Below, piece by piece: positions 41,888 to 50,469 of a stretch of 64,000 bases of DNA. The number at the start of each line of letters is the position of its first letter. Positions within the stretch are counted from its first letter, which is position 1. The stretch spans positions 1,982,001-2,046,000 of the forward strand of contig NZ_JAQIJT010000002.1 of assembly GCF_036946125.1 (NCBI RefSeq), in the 5' to 3' direction. This DNA comes from Sphingomonas adhaesiva. Lineage in GTDB: Bacteria > Pseudomonadota > Alphaproteobacteria > Sphingomonadales > Sphingomonadaceae. The translations under genes were made by a program, and so were the position numbers. The notes beneath the pieces were generated by a model. That model made no database searches. It saw nothing but the letters and a program-made list of their open reading frames with translations, and was not told where the DNA came from.

Positions 41888-44827
41888 TCACCGCGCCGCG
41901 GGCGTGCCCGCGTCGAGGTGATCCCAGTTCAGAATCGTGTTGAACCCCAGCATGTAGCTGCCCTGCGTCTGCCAGCGCCAGAACGGGCGTAGCCCGAACA
42001 GCACCATGTGGCCGCGCCCCGCCGGCACGTCGACCACCAGCGCCTTGTTGGTCAGCGCGTCGCCGCCGCTCAGCATCCCGCTGAGCAGGATGTCGTTCGC
42101 CTTCGTCGGGAAGCTCATCACCACGCGCGGGAATTGCGTCGGTTCCGCCCCGCTCGACCGCGACGCCGGCAGCGCCGAGCCGAAGGGCGAGTTCTCCACC
42201 TCCGCATTGGCCAGCACGCTGGTCGCGCCGCCGGGCCAGGGCGAGATCGGCACCGGGGTGACGTTGGGGGTCACGTTCTGCGCCAGCTTCGTGCCCGGAC
42301 CGTTGGGATCGAAGTAACCCATCCCGCCGCCGGTGCGCGACACGGTGATGACCGGCGTCTGGCTGAAATAGACCGGCAGCTGGCGCCCCTCATAGCCATA
42401 GACGATCGGGCTGGTGGTGTCGGCGATCAGCCCGCGCATGATCGCGCCCTTGCTGTAATAGTCCGACGGCGCGGTGACCGACACGCCCTGCGCCATGCCG
42501 AACGACGCCAGCATCTCCACCGTCGAGCCGTCCGCCAGCAGCGTGCCGCCGTCCTCGACGAAGCGGCGCAGCGCGTCGAGCCCCGCCCCGCCGACCCCGC
42601 CGCGAATGTCCTTTGCGCTGTCGAGCGCGCCCAGATGCGGGGTCAGCGCAGACTTTTCATAGGGAATCGCGTCCTTGCCGTTCATCGGCACGCCGACGAA
42701 CTGCTCGCGCGCGTTGTTGGCGACGGTGGGATAGATGATGACGTCGTACTTGCCGCGCAGCCTCGCACCCGATTTCAGCGTGGTGTCCGCGAAATAATCG
42801 TACGGGATGCCATAGGTGTCGAGCGCGGCGCGCCACCAGCCCTCGTCCTGGGTGCGCAGCCAGCTGTGGATATAGCCGATCCGCGGGGCGGTGAGCGCAT
42901 GGGTGGCCACCTGCGGCATCGTCGCCACCGCCTCGCCCGACACGCCCAGCGCCTCCGCCGCGCGCGCCACCGCAGCGCGATCGGCGCCCGGGAGGATGAA
43001 GCTGCCCGCGGCATATTTGCGGCCGTCGACCTCGAACGGTGCCTCGGCCGCCAGCATCCGCGTGCCCTTCAGGCGGAAGCGCAGGCCGACCAGCGCATTG
43101 TCGCCGCTGTGGTTGAACACGATCGTCGAGCCGTTGCCCGACACGCCCGCCGGTGCCCTCGCCGCGTCGGTCAGCGGGGTCAGCGCCTGCTGGAACACCG
43201 CGGGATCCTTGATCGTCTTCAGCGCGACGTTGTGCATATACTGCATCGTCCAGCCGGTATCGTCGTAGGGACGCGGATTGGCGGCGGGGTAATTCTGCAC
43301 GCTCAGGTACATGTCGAGCAGGGTGCGATACGGCTGATCGGCGCGGATGACGTAATCGCCCGCCGCGACCGGCACCCCGCCCGCGGTGAACGGCTGCGCG
43401 GCCCGGTGCACCTCGATCCCCTGCCGGCGCAGCATGTTGACCATGTCGGCGGCATTGCCCGCGGCATGCTGCGCGGCGGGGATGACATAGGCGTTGACCG
43501 CGCCGGTGCGCCCCGCCTCCACCGCGTTGCGGTTCTTCGCCCAGTAATTCTCCAGATAGCTAGTGCGGTCGGTCGCGACGCGGTTGAGCACGAAGAGCAG
43601 CGCCGATTCCTGGATGTTGGTGTTCTGCCGCGGTGCCCAGTCGACCGAGGGAAGCGGCGGATTGGGGCGGAACCACTCGCGGCTGGTGGTCGCGGGCGGC
43701 ATCTTCAGCCCCTTCTGCACGTCGGGGCCGTAGCTCTGCACCTCGTAAAAGCGTCCGGTGCTGTTGTGGGTGTGCGCGATCCAGAACAGGTAATTGGGCA
43801 CCCAGCCGTCGTAGAAGCCGTAGGTCCACACGCCGGGCACGCCGCGCTTGCTGAGCTCCATCACCTCGGTCTCGGCGAGCAGCCACCATTCGTTCGACTG
43901 GATCGGGTCGAGCGACGGGTTGTAGGGCCCGGTGCCGGTCGAGGTGTAGAGATACGCGACCGATTCATGCAGGTCGTGCAGCACGGTCGGGTGCCATTCC
44001 AGGAACCCCTTCGTGATGTTCTGCGTCAGCTTGAGATATTGGCCCAGGCCGTCGCGGTTGTTGTCGTGCGCGACATACTTGCCCCAATAGACGAGCGGCG
44101 GCTTGGGCTTGCCGGTCTTCTTGCCGTAATAATAGGTGTCGACCATCTTCTCGCGCCCGTCGACCTCGACGACCGGCGTGATGAAGGTGATGACGTTGTC
44201 GCGGATGTTGCGGATCATCGGCGTATCCTCGACCGCGAGGCGATAGGCCAGTTCCAGCAGCATCTCCGGCCCGCCCGTCTCGGGCGAATGGATGCCGCTG
44301 GTCAGCCAGTAGATCGGCTTGGCGGTCCTGATGATCTCCGCGGCCTGTTTCGCATCGGTGCGCCGGGGATCGCCGAGCATCGCGAGCTTCGCCTTGTTCT
44401 CGTCCAGCCCGGCGAGCACCGCCTCGTCCGCGATCGCGATCACGACCTGCTCGCGCCCTTCTTCGGTGGTGCCGAGCGTCATGTACTTCACGCGCTTCGA
44501 GGTGCGCGCCAGCTCGCGGTAATAGCGGTGGATGTCGGCGGCATAGGTCAGCTCGCCCGGGGTGCCCGGGATGCGACCGAAGAACTTGAGCGGCGACGGC
44601 ACCGTGTCCGATGCGGGCATGTGATCGGTCAGCTCGGTCTGGAAGCGCTGGTCGATCATGTGCTGGCGGATCAGGCGGCCGTATTCCTCGTCCTGCGGCT
44701 GCGTCAGCGGGGCGGTGCCGCTGGGCATCGCGACGTTGGTGCCGGGCGGGGTCTGCGCGGTCGCGGGAATGGTGGAGAGGATCGTCGCGGCGAGGGCCGC
44801 TGCCTGAACCGAGAAGCGCGTGCGCAT
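41888..44827 (-). CDS. large secreted M14-family zinc carboxypeptidase-like protein
   Basis: 979-residue exported protein: signal peptide (1-25), then an M14 peptidase domain. Zinc ligands are H180-S-P-E183 in TSGIHSPETGGPEML and the third histidine in the LHDLHES region (284-288). The remaining ~600 residues, with repeated beta-rich segments and a VEDGGTLLADGSTVEML glutamine-amidotransferase-like fold stretch, are typical of this long bacterial branch. They may form binding or accessory domains. Family members trim C-terminal residues or open amide bonds. It is downstream of two amidohydrolases and a TonB receptor on the same strand, separated by a family-B repeat, which suggests a joint role in using an external peptide-like compound. 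Confidence 0.88.
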   Translation of the reverse strand: MRTRFSVQAAALAATILSTIPATAQTPPGTNVAMPSGTAPLTQPQDEEYGRLIRQHMIDQRFQTELTDHMPASDTVPSPLKFFGRIPGTPGELTYAADIHRYYRELARTSKRVKYMTLGTTEEGREQVVIAIADEAVLAGLDENKAKLAMLGDPRRTDAKQAAEIIRTAKPIYWLTSGIHSPETGGPEMLLELAYRLAVEDTPMIRNIRDNVITFITPVVEVDGREKMVDTYYYGKKTGKPKPPLVYWGKYVAHDNNRDGLGQYLKLTQNITKGFLEWHPTVLHDLHESVAYLYTSTGTGPYNPSLDPIQSNEWWLLAETEVMELSKRGVPGVWTYGFYDGWVPNYLFWIAHTHNSTGRFYEVQSYGPDVQKGLKMPPATTSREWFRPNPPLPSVDWAPRQNTNIQESALLFVLNRVATDRTSYLENYWAKNRNAVEAGRTGAVNAYVIPAAQHAAGNAADMVNMLRRQGIEVHRAAQPFTAGGVPVAAGDYVIRADQPYRTLLDMYLSVQNYPAANPRPYDDTGWTMQYMHNVALKTIKDPAVFQQALTPLTDAARAPAGVSGNGSTIVFNHSGDNALVGLRFRLKGTRMLAAEAPFEVDGRKYAAGSFILPGADRAAVARAAEALGVSGEAVATMPQVATHALTAPRIGYIHSWLRTQDEGWWRAALDTYGIPYDYFADTTLKSGARLRGKYDVIIYPTVANNAREQFVGVPMNGKDAIPYEKSALTPHLGALDSAKDIRGGVGGAGLDALRRFVEDGGTLLADGSTVEMLASFGMAQGVSVTAPSDYYSKGAIMRGLIADTTSPIVYGYEGRQLPVYFSQTPVITVSRTGGGMGYFDPNGPGTKLAQNVTPNVTPVPISPWPGGATSVLANAEVENSPFGSALPASRSSGAEPTQFPRVVMSFPTKANDILLSGMLSGGDALTNKALVVDVPAGRGHMVLFGLRPFWRWQTQGSYMLGFNTILNWDHLDAGTPAAR

Positions 44828-44861
44828 GATGATCTCTCCCTGACGTGCCGTTTTGGCTATT

Positions 44862-44951
44862 GTTCCCCGGCGCAGGCCGGGGTCCCGTCACGCACGGCTC
44901 GTTGTCTATCGTAACGCTTTCCCAACTGGGCCCCGGCCTTCGCCGGGGAAC
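44862..44951 (+). repeat. family B intergenic element, copy 3
   Basis: 90-bp palindrome from GTTCCCCGGCGCAGG to CGCCGGGGAAC, with a variable centre. It sits between the amidohydrolase stop and the M14 peptidase start, in the same relative position a terminator or processing site would take. Confidence 0.75.
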
Positions 44952-44955
44952 AGGG

Positions 44956-46272
44956 TCACTCCGCGATCGGCTGCATCGCGCCGTCGCGCTTCAGCACGTC
45001 GCCGCCCTTCATCACGAACGCGACGCGTTGCAGGACCGTGATGTCGGCCAGCGGATCGCCGTCGACCGCGACGATATCGGCATAGCGGCCCGCCTGGACC
45101 GAGCCGATGTCCTGCGGCGCGCCGATCAGCTCGGCGGCGTTGCGGGTGCCCGCGAAGATCGCGTCCATCGGCGTCAGCCCCGCCTTCACCAGCAGCGCGA
45201 ACTCCTCCGCCTTGTTGCGGTCGCCCAGCCCGGTGAAGTCGGTGCCGAGCGCGATCTTCACCCCCGCCTTGTACGCGCGGCCGGCGTTGCCGATCATCGT
45301 CGGGGTGACCGCGATCGCCTTCTCCGCGACGGTGGGGGGCAGCGCCTGCGGTGTCTTGACCGCGGTCTGGTAGATCCAGTCCGCGACCAGCAGCGTCGGC
45401 ACCAGGAAGGTGCCGTGCTTCTTCATCAGCGCATAGCTGGTGGCGTCGGCATAGGTGCCGTGGTCGACCGAATCCACACCCGCCTCGACCGCATGGTTGA
45501 TCGCCTTGTTCCCGTGCACGTGCGCGGCGACCTTCATGCCGAGCTCGTGCGCGGTGGAGGTGACGGCGCGCATCTCCTCGTCGGTCATCGTCATATGGTT
45601 GGGATCGTCGCCGATCGAGCCCACCCCGCCCGAGGGCATGATCTTGATGAGCGCGGCGCCATCGCGCCGGTGCGCGCGCACCTTGCGCTGCGCATCCTCG
45701 GGCCCGTCGACGATCGAATTCTCGCGACCCTCGAAATGGATCTCGGGCTGCATGCCGTTGGCGGGATCGGAATGGCCCCCGGTCGCGGACAGCGGCTGCA
45801 TCGCGGACCAGATGCGCGGCCCCACCAGCTGCCGGGCGGCGATGGCTCGGTTGAGCGCGGGCGCCTCGATCGCGCCGGAGCCGCAGTCGCGCACCGTGGT
45901 GAAGCCCATCTCGATATCGCGCACCGCATTGCGCATCGCGGTGACGACGCCGTCCGCCTGGTTGCGGGTGAAGCGGTTGATGACGCTCCAGTCCGGCCCC
46001 ATCGAGATATGGTCGTGGGTGTCGATGAAGCCCGGCAGCACGGTCTTGCCCGACAGGTCGATGACCTCCGCCCCCGCGGGCGTGACGAAGCCCGGCTGGA
46101 CCGCGACGATGCGCTCGTCCTTGACGATGATCGACACCTGGCGGCGCGGGGTGGCGGACGCACCGTCGATCAGCGTGCCGGCGTGGATGACGACGTCCTT
46201 CGCCCACGCGGGCGCGGCGGACAATGCGGTGGAGGCAGCAAGCAGCGCCGCTGCGACACGGGTCAGTCTCAC
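44956..46272 (-). CDS. secreted amidohydrolase, tandem copy 2
   Basis: 438-residue amidohydrolase-superfamily protein with a signal peptide ending AWA-K. Metal ligands: FIDTHDHIS (HxH), the carboxylated lysine in LIKIMPSGGVGS, VAAHVHG and DSVDHGTYAD histidines, and the aspartate in IALGTDFTG. It is closely similar over its whole length to the next gene upstream (both share DVVIHAGTLIDG, PSGGVGSIGDDP, VAVDGDPLADIT), so they are tandem duplicates. Characterised relatives hydrolyse Xaa-Pro dipeptides, N-acyl amino acids or ochratoxin-like amides. The start overlaps the upstream stop by four bases (ATGA). Confidence 0.9.
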   Translation of the reverse strand: MRLTRVAAALLAASTALSAAPAWAKDVVIHAGTLIDGASATPRRQVSIIVKDERIVAVQPGFVTPAGAEVIDLSGKTVLPGFIDTHDHISMGPDWSVINRFTRNQADGVVTAMRNAVRDIEMGFTTVRDCGSGAIEAPALNRAIAARQLVGPRIWSAMQPLSATGGHSDPANGMQPEIHFEGRENSIVDGPEDAQRKVRAHRRDGAALIKIMPSGGVGSIGDDPNHMTMTDEEMRAVTSTAHELGMKVAAHVHGNKAINHAVEAGVDSVDHGTYADATSYALMKKHGTFLVPTLLVADWIYQTAVKTPQALPPTVAEKAIAVTPTMIGNAGRAYKAGVKIALGTDFTGLGDRNKAEEFALLVKAGLTPMDAIFAGTRNAAELIGAPQDIGSVQAGRYADIVAVDGDPLADITVLQRVAFVMKGGDVLKRDGAMQPIAE

Positions 46273-47582
46273 TTCACCATCCTCCCGCCGGTCTTGAACA
46301 CCTCGCCGCCCTTCATCACGAAGTTCACGCGTTGCAGCGTGGTGATGTCGGCCAGCGGATCGCCGTCCACCGCGACGATATCGGCATAGCGGCCCGCCTG
46401 GATCGCACCGATGTCCTTGCTGCCCAGCAGGTCGGCGGCGGCACGGCTGCCCGCCAGGATCGCATCCGCCGGGGTGAAGCCGGCCTTCACCAGCAGCGCA
46501 TATTCCTCCGCCTTGTTGCGACCCGAACTCGCCGACTGATCGGTGCCCAGTGCGATCCTGACTCCGGCCTTATAGGCGCGGCCCGCGTTGCCGATCATCG
46601 TCGGCGTCACCGCGATCGCCTTCTCGGCGACGGTCGGCGGCAGCGTCTCGGGCGACTTGATCGCATTCTGGTAGATCGCGTCGGCGACCAGCAGCGTGGG
46701 CACCAGATAGGTGCCGTGCTGCTTCATCAGGCGATAGCTCTCGGCATCGGCATAGGTGCCGTGCTCGATCGAATCGACGCCCGCCATGACGGCATGATCG
46801 ATCGCCTTCTTGCCATGCGCATGCGCGGCGACCTTCAGCCCCAGTTCGTGCGCCGCCTCGACCGCGGCGACCATCTCGGCGTCGGACATCACCATGTGAT
46901 GGGGATCGTCGCCGATCGAGCCGACCCCGCCGGAGGGCATGATCTTGATGACGGTGGCGCCGTTGCGGCGATGCTCGCGCACGCGCATCTGCATCTCCTC
47001 CGGCCCGTCGGCGATCGCCTCCGCGCGTCCGTCGATCGTCACCGCAGGCGACAGGCCGTTCTGGCGGTCGCTGTGCCCGCCGGTCGGCCCCAGCGCCTGG
47101 AGCGCGGTCCAGTAGCGCGGGCCGACCATCTGCCCCGCCTCGATCGCGCGGATGATCGCGGGCGCGGTGATCTCGCTCGACCCCAGGTCGCGGATCGTGG
47201 TGAAGCCGGTCTCGATCGCCTTGCGCGCATTGACCGCCGCGGCGATCGTCGAATCCCCCTCGGTCAGGACGAAGCGGTTGATCGGCTTGCGGCTGCCGGT
47301 GGCGGAGATGTGGTCGTGCGTGTCGATGAAGCCGGGCAATACCGTCTTCGTCGACAGGTCGATCACCTGCGCGCCGGCCGGGGTGACGAAGCCGTCGCTG
47401 ACCCCGGCGATGCGGTCGTCATGGATCAGGATCGACACCTGGCGCCGCGGGGTCGCGGTCTGGCCGTCGATGAGCGTGCCGGCGTGGATGACCACATCCT
47501 TCGCCGCCGCGGTGCCGGCGGGGAGCAATCCCGCCGATGCCAGGGCGACCGCCGCGCAGGCGTGCGCGAAACGTGCGTGCAT
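46269..47582 (-). CDS. secreted amidohydrolase, tandem copy 1
   Basis: 437-residue paralogue of the following gene, with its own signal peptide (MHARFAHACAAVALASAGLL...). The same metal motifs are intact: FIDTHDHIS, VIKIMPSGGVGS, VAAHAHG, DSIEHGTYAD and IALGTDQSA. Differences cluster in the loops after the HxH (MGPDWS against ATGSRK) and after the final aspartate (FTGLGD against QSASSG). These loops border the active site, so the pair may have diverged in substrate. It lies 23 bases after the TonB receptor gene and is coupled to the next copy by ATGA. Confidence 0.9.
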   Translation of the reverse strand: MHARFAHACAAVALASAGLLPAGTAAAKDVVIHAGTLIDGQTATPRRQVSILIHDDRIAGVSDGFVTPAGAQVIDLSTKTVLPGFIDTHDHISATGSRKPINRFVLTEGDSTIAAAVNARKAIETGFTTIRDLGSSEITAPAIIRAIEAGQMVGPRYWTALQALGPTGGHSDRQNGLSPAVTIDGRAEAIADGPEEMQMRVREHRRNGATVIKIMPSGGVGSIGDDPHHMVMSDAEMVAAVEAAHELGLKVAAHAHGKKAIDHAVMAGVDSIEHGTYADAESYRLMKQHGTYLVPTLLVADAIYQNAIKSPETLPPTVAEKAIAVTPTMIGNAGRAYKAGVRIALGTDQSASSGRNKAEEYALLVKAGFTPADAILAGSRAAADLLGSKDIGAIQAGRYADIVAVDGDPLADITTLQRVNFVMKGGEVFKTGGRMVK

Positions 47583-47605
47583 GATCGTGTCCTTCGTTGG
47601 GAGGA

Positions 47606-50230
47606 TCAGCGGAACCGGGCGGTGGCCTGGATCCCGATGACGCGCGGCGGGGCGGTCTGGACGAAGTTCGGCCGGATCAACTGCCCGTTATAGCGCTGCG
47701 ACAATTGGGTCGCGCTCGCCTGACCGTTGGTCAGCGCGGTCAGCCCCAGCGTGTTGAACACGTTGTTGGCGAACAGATAGACGCCCCAGCGGCCCCCGTC
47801 CTTCTCCAGGCCCATGCGCAGCCCCACGGTGGCGAACCCCGGCAGCGTGTAGAGCGCCGCGCCGCCCGGCGTGCCCGCCGGACCGTTGGGATAGGCCGCC
47901 GCGAAGCGCGGCAGGTCGTAGGTCGTCAGCGACTTGCTGCGATAGGCGAGGTCGGCGTGGTAGATCGCCTCCAGATCGTTCGGCAGCGGCACGCTGTAGT
48001 CGGCCGAGCCCTGGATCGTCCACTTGGGCGAATAGGGGATCGTATCGCCCTTGCGTCCGGCGGCCAGCGTGGCGCACCCGGTCGTGCCGGGCACGAACGG
48101 GACCGGGCATTGCGTGATCCCCGCGGGCAGGCCCTGATCGCCGCGCAGCTTGGCATCGATATAGCTGCCCGACAGGCGGAACGACAGGCGATCGACCGGA
48201 TAGACCGACGTATCCAGCTCGATACCCTGGATGCGCGCCGCGCTGGAGCTGTTGGTGATGAAGCCGAAGGCGTTGTTGAAGCTGGCGGAGATCTGCATCC
48301 CGTCCCAGTCCATGCGGAACGCGTCCAGATTGACGATCAGCTTGCGGTCCAGCCAGCTGGTCTTCACGCCCGCCTCGTAGCTCCAGACCGAGTCCGATTC
48401 GTACGTGGTGGCATAGCTGGGCAGGCCCAGTGCCTGGTTGACGCCGCCCGGGCGATAGCCCTGCGCCGCGGTGGCGTAGAACATCACGTCGCGGTTGACG
48501 GTATAGTCGACGCCGAACTTCAGCAGCGATCCCGTCTCGTCCCCGCGCGCGGTCTGCGGTGCCTGCCGCCGGTTGCCCGCGATATAGCTGGGCACGACGA
48601 CCTCGGCGGTGGTACGCTTCTTGTATTTGAAGTAGCGCGCGCCGCCCGTGGCGCTCAGCCGGTCGGTGATGTCCCAGGTCAGCTCGGCGAAGCCCGCGAA
48701 CTGCTCCAGCCGGTCGTCGATCGTGCGGTCGAGGCCGGTGGAATTGACCCCCACGATCAGCGCGGTGCCATTGGCGAAGCCGTTGGGATAATTCTGGAAC
48801 CCGGTCACCGGATCGGCACGCTCCAGGATCGAGCGGGTCAGGTTCTTGCGATAGCTGTGATAGACGCCCACCGTCCATTTCAGCGCATTGGCATCGTCCG
48901 CCAGCCGCACTTCCTCGGTCGTGGTTTCGTTGCTCTGCGGCTGGTAGGTCGACTGGTTGCCATAGCTGTTGACCAGCGCCTGATAGCCCGCGCCGTCGCA
49001 GGTCGCGCGCTGGATGTAGCCCGCGACGCAATCCTCCTGGAAGCGCGCGAAGCCCGGGATCGCGGTCCCCGCCCCGGTGTAGGTCGGGGTCAGGCCACGC
49101 GTATCGTTGGTGGTCTGATAGCGCGCGAAGAACGGCGTATAGTCGAAGCTGTATTCCAGGTTCCGCTTCGAATAGGACCCGGTCGCGGTCAGCGTGGCGA
49201 AGCCGAAGTCCCAGTTGAGCGTCGCGCCGAACAGCGCCAGCTCGTCGGTCTGCGGCTGGCGGATCAGCACCTGCTGATCGTAGCGGCGCCCGGTCAGCTG
49301 ATAGTTGGTGTAGTTCCAGTCGCTGCGCGCGCCGGTCCGCTTCTGATAGACGCCGAGCAGGTCGAGCGTGATGGTGTCGAGCGGCTTGATGCGTACCGTC
49401 GCACGACCGCCGAAGCTCTCGGCATCGTTGATGTTCCTCACGCCCAGCAGGCTGTTGTCGATGAAGCCGGGCTGCTTTTCGTAGAAGCCGACGACGCGCG
49501 CGGCCGCGGCACCGTCGACGATCGGCAGGTTGACCATGCCGTTCATCTGATAGCCGAACGCGCCGCCGCTGCCGTCGATGCTGCTGGTCTGGCCGTCGAT
49601 CGCCCCTTCGTAGCGGTCGAGCTTGGGCTTGGCGAAGATCACGCGGATCGTGCCGCCCATCGAGCTGGCGCCGTACAGCGTCCCCTGCGGACCGCGCAGC
49701 ACCTCGGCGCGCTCCACGTCGAACAGGCGCAGGCCGGGCAGCGTCGCGCCGGCGTCGTTGGACACGCCGCCGGTACCGCTCAGCGGAACCTCGTCGTAAT
49801 AGAGGCCGACCAGCGGCTCGCCGGTGGCGTACAGGTTGCGGATGATGACGCGGCTGCCGCCGTTGGCGCCTTCGTTGACGACCAGGCTGGGCGCGACGCG
49901 ACCCAGCGCGTTGGAATCGGTGATATTCTGACGCACCAGCGAATCCGCGGTCACCGCCGAGATCGAGATCGGCGTCTGCTGGATGCTGGTCGAGCGCTTC
50001 AGCGCGGTGACGACGATGTCGCCCTGCTGCGTCACCTCGGACTGCGGCGTGGCGCTGCCGTCGGTGGTCGGCGGCGCCTCGGTCGTGGGCGTGCTGCCGG
50101 TGCCGCCCTCCTGCGTGCCGATCGGCGGCGCCGGCACGGTCTGCGCGTGGAGCGCGGTGGTCGCCGCGAGCAGCGATGCGCCCAGCAGCATGCCCGAACG
50201 ACGGACCAGTGACGAAAGACGATGACTCAT
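47606..50230 (-). CDS. TonB-dependent outer-membrane receptor
   Basis: 874-residue receptor. A signal peptide ends HAQ, and a Gly/Thr/Pro-rich linker leads to DIVVTALKRSTSIQQTPISIS (TonB-box region and plug opening). The plug domain follows with PSLVVNEGANGGSRVIIRN, then GPQGTLYGASSMGGTIRV, and a 22-strand barrel ends with IGIQATARFR (terminal aromatic/Arg strand). This is the sphingomonad type used for uptake of diverse organic compounds rather than only siderophores. The ATG at 50230 has an AAGGGGG site. It is first in an operon with two secreted amidohydrolases and probably the M14 peptidase, whose substrate it likely imports. Confidence 0.93.
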   Translation of the reverse strand: MSHRLSSLVRRSGMLLGASLLAATTALHAQTVPAPPIGTQEGGTGSTPTTEAPPTTDGSATPQSEVTQQGDIVVTALKRSTSIQQTPISISAVTADSLVRQNITDSNALGRVAPSLVVNEGANGGSRVIIRNLYATGEPLVGLYYDEVPLSGTGGVSNDAGATLPGLRLFDVERAEVLRGPQGTLYGASSMGGTIRVIFAKPKLDRYEGAIDGQTSSIDGSGGAFGYQMNGMVNLPIVDGAAAARVVGFYEKQPGFIDNSLLGVRNINDAESFGGRATVRIKPLDTITLDLLGVYQKRTGARSDWNYTNYQLTGRRYDQQVLIRQPQTDELALFGATLNWDFGFATLTATGSYSKRNLEYSFDYTPFFARYQTTNDTRGLTPTYTGAGTAIPGFARFQEDCVAGYIQRATCDGAGYQALVNSYGNQSTYQPQSNETTTEEVRLADDANALKWTVGVYHSYRKNLTRSILERADPVTGFQNYPNGFANGTALIVGVNSTGLDRTIDDRLEQFAGFAELTWDITDRLSATGGARYFKYKKRTTAEVVVPSYIAGNRRQAPQTARGDETGSLLKFGVDYTVNRDVMFYATAAQGYRPGGVNQALGLPSYATTYESDSVWSYEAGVKTSWLDRKLIVNLDAFRMDWDGMQISASFNNAFGFITNSSSAARIQGIELDTSVYPVDRLSFRLSGSYIDAKLRGDQGLPAGITQCPVPFVPGTTGCATLAAGRKGDTIPYSPKWTIQGSADYSVPLPNDLEAIYHADLAYRSKSLTTYDLPRFAAAYPNGPAGTPGGAALYTLPGFATVGLRMGLEKDGGRWGVYLFANNVFNTLGLTALTNGQASATQLSQRYNGQLIRPNFVQTAPPRVIGIQATARFR

Positions 50231-50469
50231 TTGATGTGCCCCCTTGCCCACGGGGACGCAGCCCCGGGAAGTTCCCTCACCCGCCATCGCAATTTTTTTC
50301 CTGCGTTTGGCGATCGTTACGCCCACCTGCACCCGTTCGGTGGCATGATGAGAAACCCTCCGTCACGAAATCGCAACACCAATTTCATTCAGATTTCACG
50401 ATGAGATTGGTCTATTTTCGCCGCGCAGGACGGTGATTTTGGCGCGAACGATCCAATCGCCGGCGCACG
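50231..50469 (-). promoter_or_regulatory. A+T-richer leader and promoter region of the TonB receptor gene
   Basis: This 239-base gap is the most A+T-rich intergenic stretch in the window, with runs such as a seven-T tract near 50290 and an ACCAAT...ATTGGT inverted pair around 50370-50415. No gene is seen. It should contain the promoter of the receptor operon and the 3' end of the preceding one; exact promoter boxes cannot be assigned. Confidence 0.4.

Noticed and set aside
50285..50300. Rho-independent terminator at the seven-T run
   Set aside because: The T-run is on the plus strand, where no gene ends nearby, and no GC-rich stem precedes it.
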